A stretch of DNA of 10,692 bases from Conidiobolus incongruus B7586 (Eukaryota; Entomophthoromycota; Entomophthoromycetes; Entomophthorales; Conidiobolaceae). Under the pieces are notes generated by a model that was not told the DNA's origin, did not search any database, and saw only the letters and a program-made list of their open reading frames with translations. Of the stretch, positions 8,737-10,692 are shown one piece after another. The stretch lies in assembly GCA_000697335.1 (NCBI GenBank), contig JNEM01012516.1, positions 1 to 10,692 on the forward strand, in the 5' to 3' direction. Each line of letters begins with the position of its first letter. The stretch's first letter is position 1. A program made the translations under genes and the position numbers.

Positions 8737-10692
8737 AAAAATTTATAATGAATATGATTTATATTTATATGTTTGTTTATCTTGCTATATTTATCTTTGG
8801 ATCATTTTAAAATATTTGAACTGTAAATTATTGAATTAAAATCTAAAATCAAAAATTTAAACTGAAAAAATTTTATGTATCATTATTTCTATTGTACATA
8901 TTTTAAACTATATAATCAAAATATCAAGTATTAATATATTTAGTATAGAAGTTTAATAGTTACAAATAACAATAGATAAATAATGTTATATTTCTATAAA
9001 TATAATATTATTATTTATACAGAAAATTTGTATTTCAATAGCTTAAAGATATTATGGAAATTATATAATTTATTTAACTATGATAAACATATTAAATATT
9101 ACTTTGTAATTTAAATAATAGGAATTTTTTGCAATTGATAAATTAAACATTTTAATATATAAAAAGTAAAAATAAATATATAATATAAAATTAATAATTT
9201 CTTTTATTTCTAATAACTTTTTGTTATATTTTTACCAAAGATTTAATACTTAAAAAATAATTTTTTTTATTAAAGACTGAAATTTGATGTTTTACAAACT
9301 AATTAAATATTCCTGTAGAAATTTTCTTTTTTATAAGCTAGTTTTTTAATTACCTAAAACAATTATAATCACATAAGTTATAATTTAAAGAATATACTAG
9401 ATATAATAGTTCTTTCTGGTTATTTTTAGTTAAAAAATATTTTATAACTTTAAATTTATATATTTTATAATTAATATGTAAAATAATTAGTTTTTTTAAA
9501 TTATATTTAAAATATCTATTAAAAATAAATTTATTTAAAAAAATATAAAGTTTATTATAAATATAATGATAAAAGGTTATTAAAATAATATAGAGGAAAA
9601 CTTAATATAAAGGTAGTGTAGTATAAAATATAATAATATAATATGGGATATAATGTGAATATATAAACAAAGTTTAATTAAGCTTCAAACTGGGATGAGT
9701 CACTGATATATTAAGATTTATTTTAAATAATGTTCATATATTATAGTATTGATAAAATATAGTCTCAATTTTAAAAATAATAATAAAAAATAAAAAATAA
9801 AAAATAATAAGAATTTAAAGGAAAAAGAACCTAGTTTATTAAATAATTCAATATTATTCATATAATTAATTTATTTATATAAGTAAAAATTAACTATATA
9901 ATTTATGATTAATTGAATTATAAAGAAATATATATATAAGAATTTAAAAAACTAGTCTTTTAATATTTTTTTAATAATTTTTTAAAAGAAATATATTTGT
10001 TAGATTTTTACAAATAAATATAATAAGTTAAAATATTCTTAATATTTTTTAAGGGTCTTATATAACTTTTTAATAAGATAATCTATTTATTTTATTTAAA
10101 TATAAAGCTTATTCTTAATATATTTAGATTTAATTATATAATCAGAATAATATTTTTCTTCTTTATTTTAATTAATAATTTAATCTAATTTTAAGTCTAT
10201 TAATTAATTAAGAGATATATAAAAATCTTCAAAATAAAGTTTGATTCTATATATATAAAAGGTAAAGTTAATCTTTAAAATTAAAGGTAATTCTAAGGTA
10301 ATATTTTTAAAATTTAAATTAATAAATTAATTTTTATAGAAATTATAATATAATAATAAATATTTTGGATTCAAATTAAATTTAAATAAGATAGATTTAA
10401 GGGTAAACTATTTTAAATATACAAACATACTAGTTCTATATTTAAAAGGATTTTTAAATAACTTTAAATATTATTATTCTATAACCCTTTAATTTTCTTC
10501 TAAGTTAAATTTGATAAAGGAGTTAATATGCTTAATAATAGATTAAAACTCAATAATATTTAAAAGTAAGTTAATTTCAAGATTTCAACCAATTATCAAA
10601 TTAAGATGTTTGTTATAATTAATAGAATAAAAACTAAAATCTATTAATTTATTAATAAAAATATTAAATAAATATTAAAGTTTATAGATATA
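8737..10692. other. CpG-free, extremely AT-rich tract, no gene seen
   Basis: I found no CpG in these 1956 bases. Hand count of 10021–10692 gives 86 G or C in 672 bases (about 13%). In the same stretch CpA+TpG is 16 against 26 for ApC+GpT. The remaining G and C sit mostly in AG/GG/CT contexts. No open frame, terminal repeat, tRNA or rRNA motif is recognisable, and stops are frequent in all frames. It may be a decayed repeat or an AT-rich isochore; the sequence alone does not decide. Confidence 0.65.
9784..9804 (+). repeat. Short (TAAAAAA)3 tandem repeat
   Basis: Three perfect copies of the heptamer TAAAAAA, flanked by TAA units on both sides. This is a small low-complexity array within the AT-rich right flank, with no sign of function. 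Confidence 0.75.

Noticed and set aside
9696-9702. TGAGTCA, a perfect Gcn4/AP-1 type site
   Set aside because: No gene is visible nearby, and one 7-mer in a gene-free tract has no supporting context.
8737-10692. Mitochondrial insert or decayed transposon on the right flank
   Set aside because: Composition would allow either, but I recognise no rRNA, tRNA, coding remnant, terminal repeat or target-site duplication, so neither is called.

Overview
The window is a piece of a very AT-rich nuclear genome with standard-code, intron-bearing, single-copy eukaryotic housekeeping genes. A GOLD–PH–FFAT–ORD oxysterol-binding protein is the Osh3 architecture typical of fungi. Introns are short (51–95 bases), with GTA(A/T) donors and TAG acceptors. 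Together these point to a fungus with a low-GC genome, perhaps an early-diverging lineage (Mucoromycota, Glomeromycotina or Zoopagomycota type). The lineage is inference: nothing here fixes the species.

Layout. Bases 1–387 (+) are the 3' end of a GPN-loop GTPase 3 gene that starts outside the window. Bases 388–2404 hold no gene I can see. Bases 2405–5469 (+) are OSH3: two exons joined in frame across a 95-base intron, giving 989 residues. After a 170-base convergent spacer, 5640–8306 (−) is COG4. I reconstructed it as seven exons and six introns whose phases all agree, giving 775 residues, close to the 785 of human COG4. Bases 8307–10692 hold no gene. From about 8737 to the window end the sequence is extremely AT-rich (13% G+C in the last 672 bases by hand count) and has no CpG at all.

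The three genes do not form a pathway or operon. They serve RNA polymerase assembly/import (GPN3), ER-contact-site lipid exchange (OSH3) and retrograde vesicle tethering at the Golgi (COG4). OSH3 and COG4 share a membrane-traffic theme, but their adjacency is probably chance. I see no mobile element, CRISPR array, tRNA, rRNA or novel multi-gene system. The observations most worth checking are an altered lipid-binding signature in OSH3, the CpG-free right flank, and a COG4 intron made largely of a short tandem duplication.
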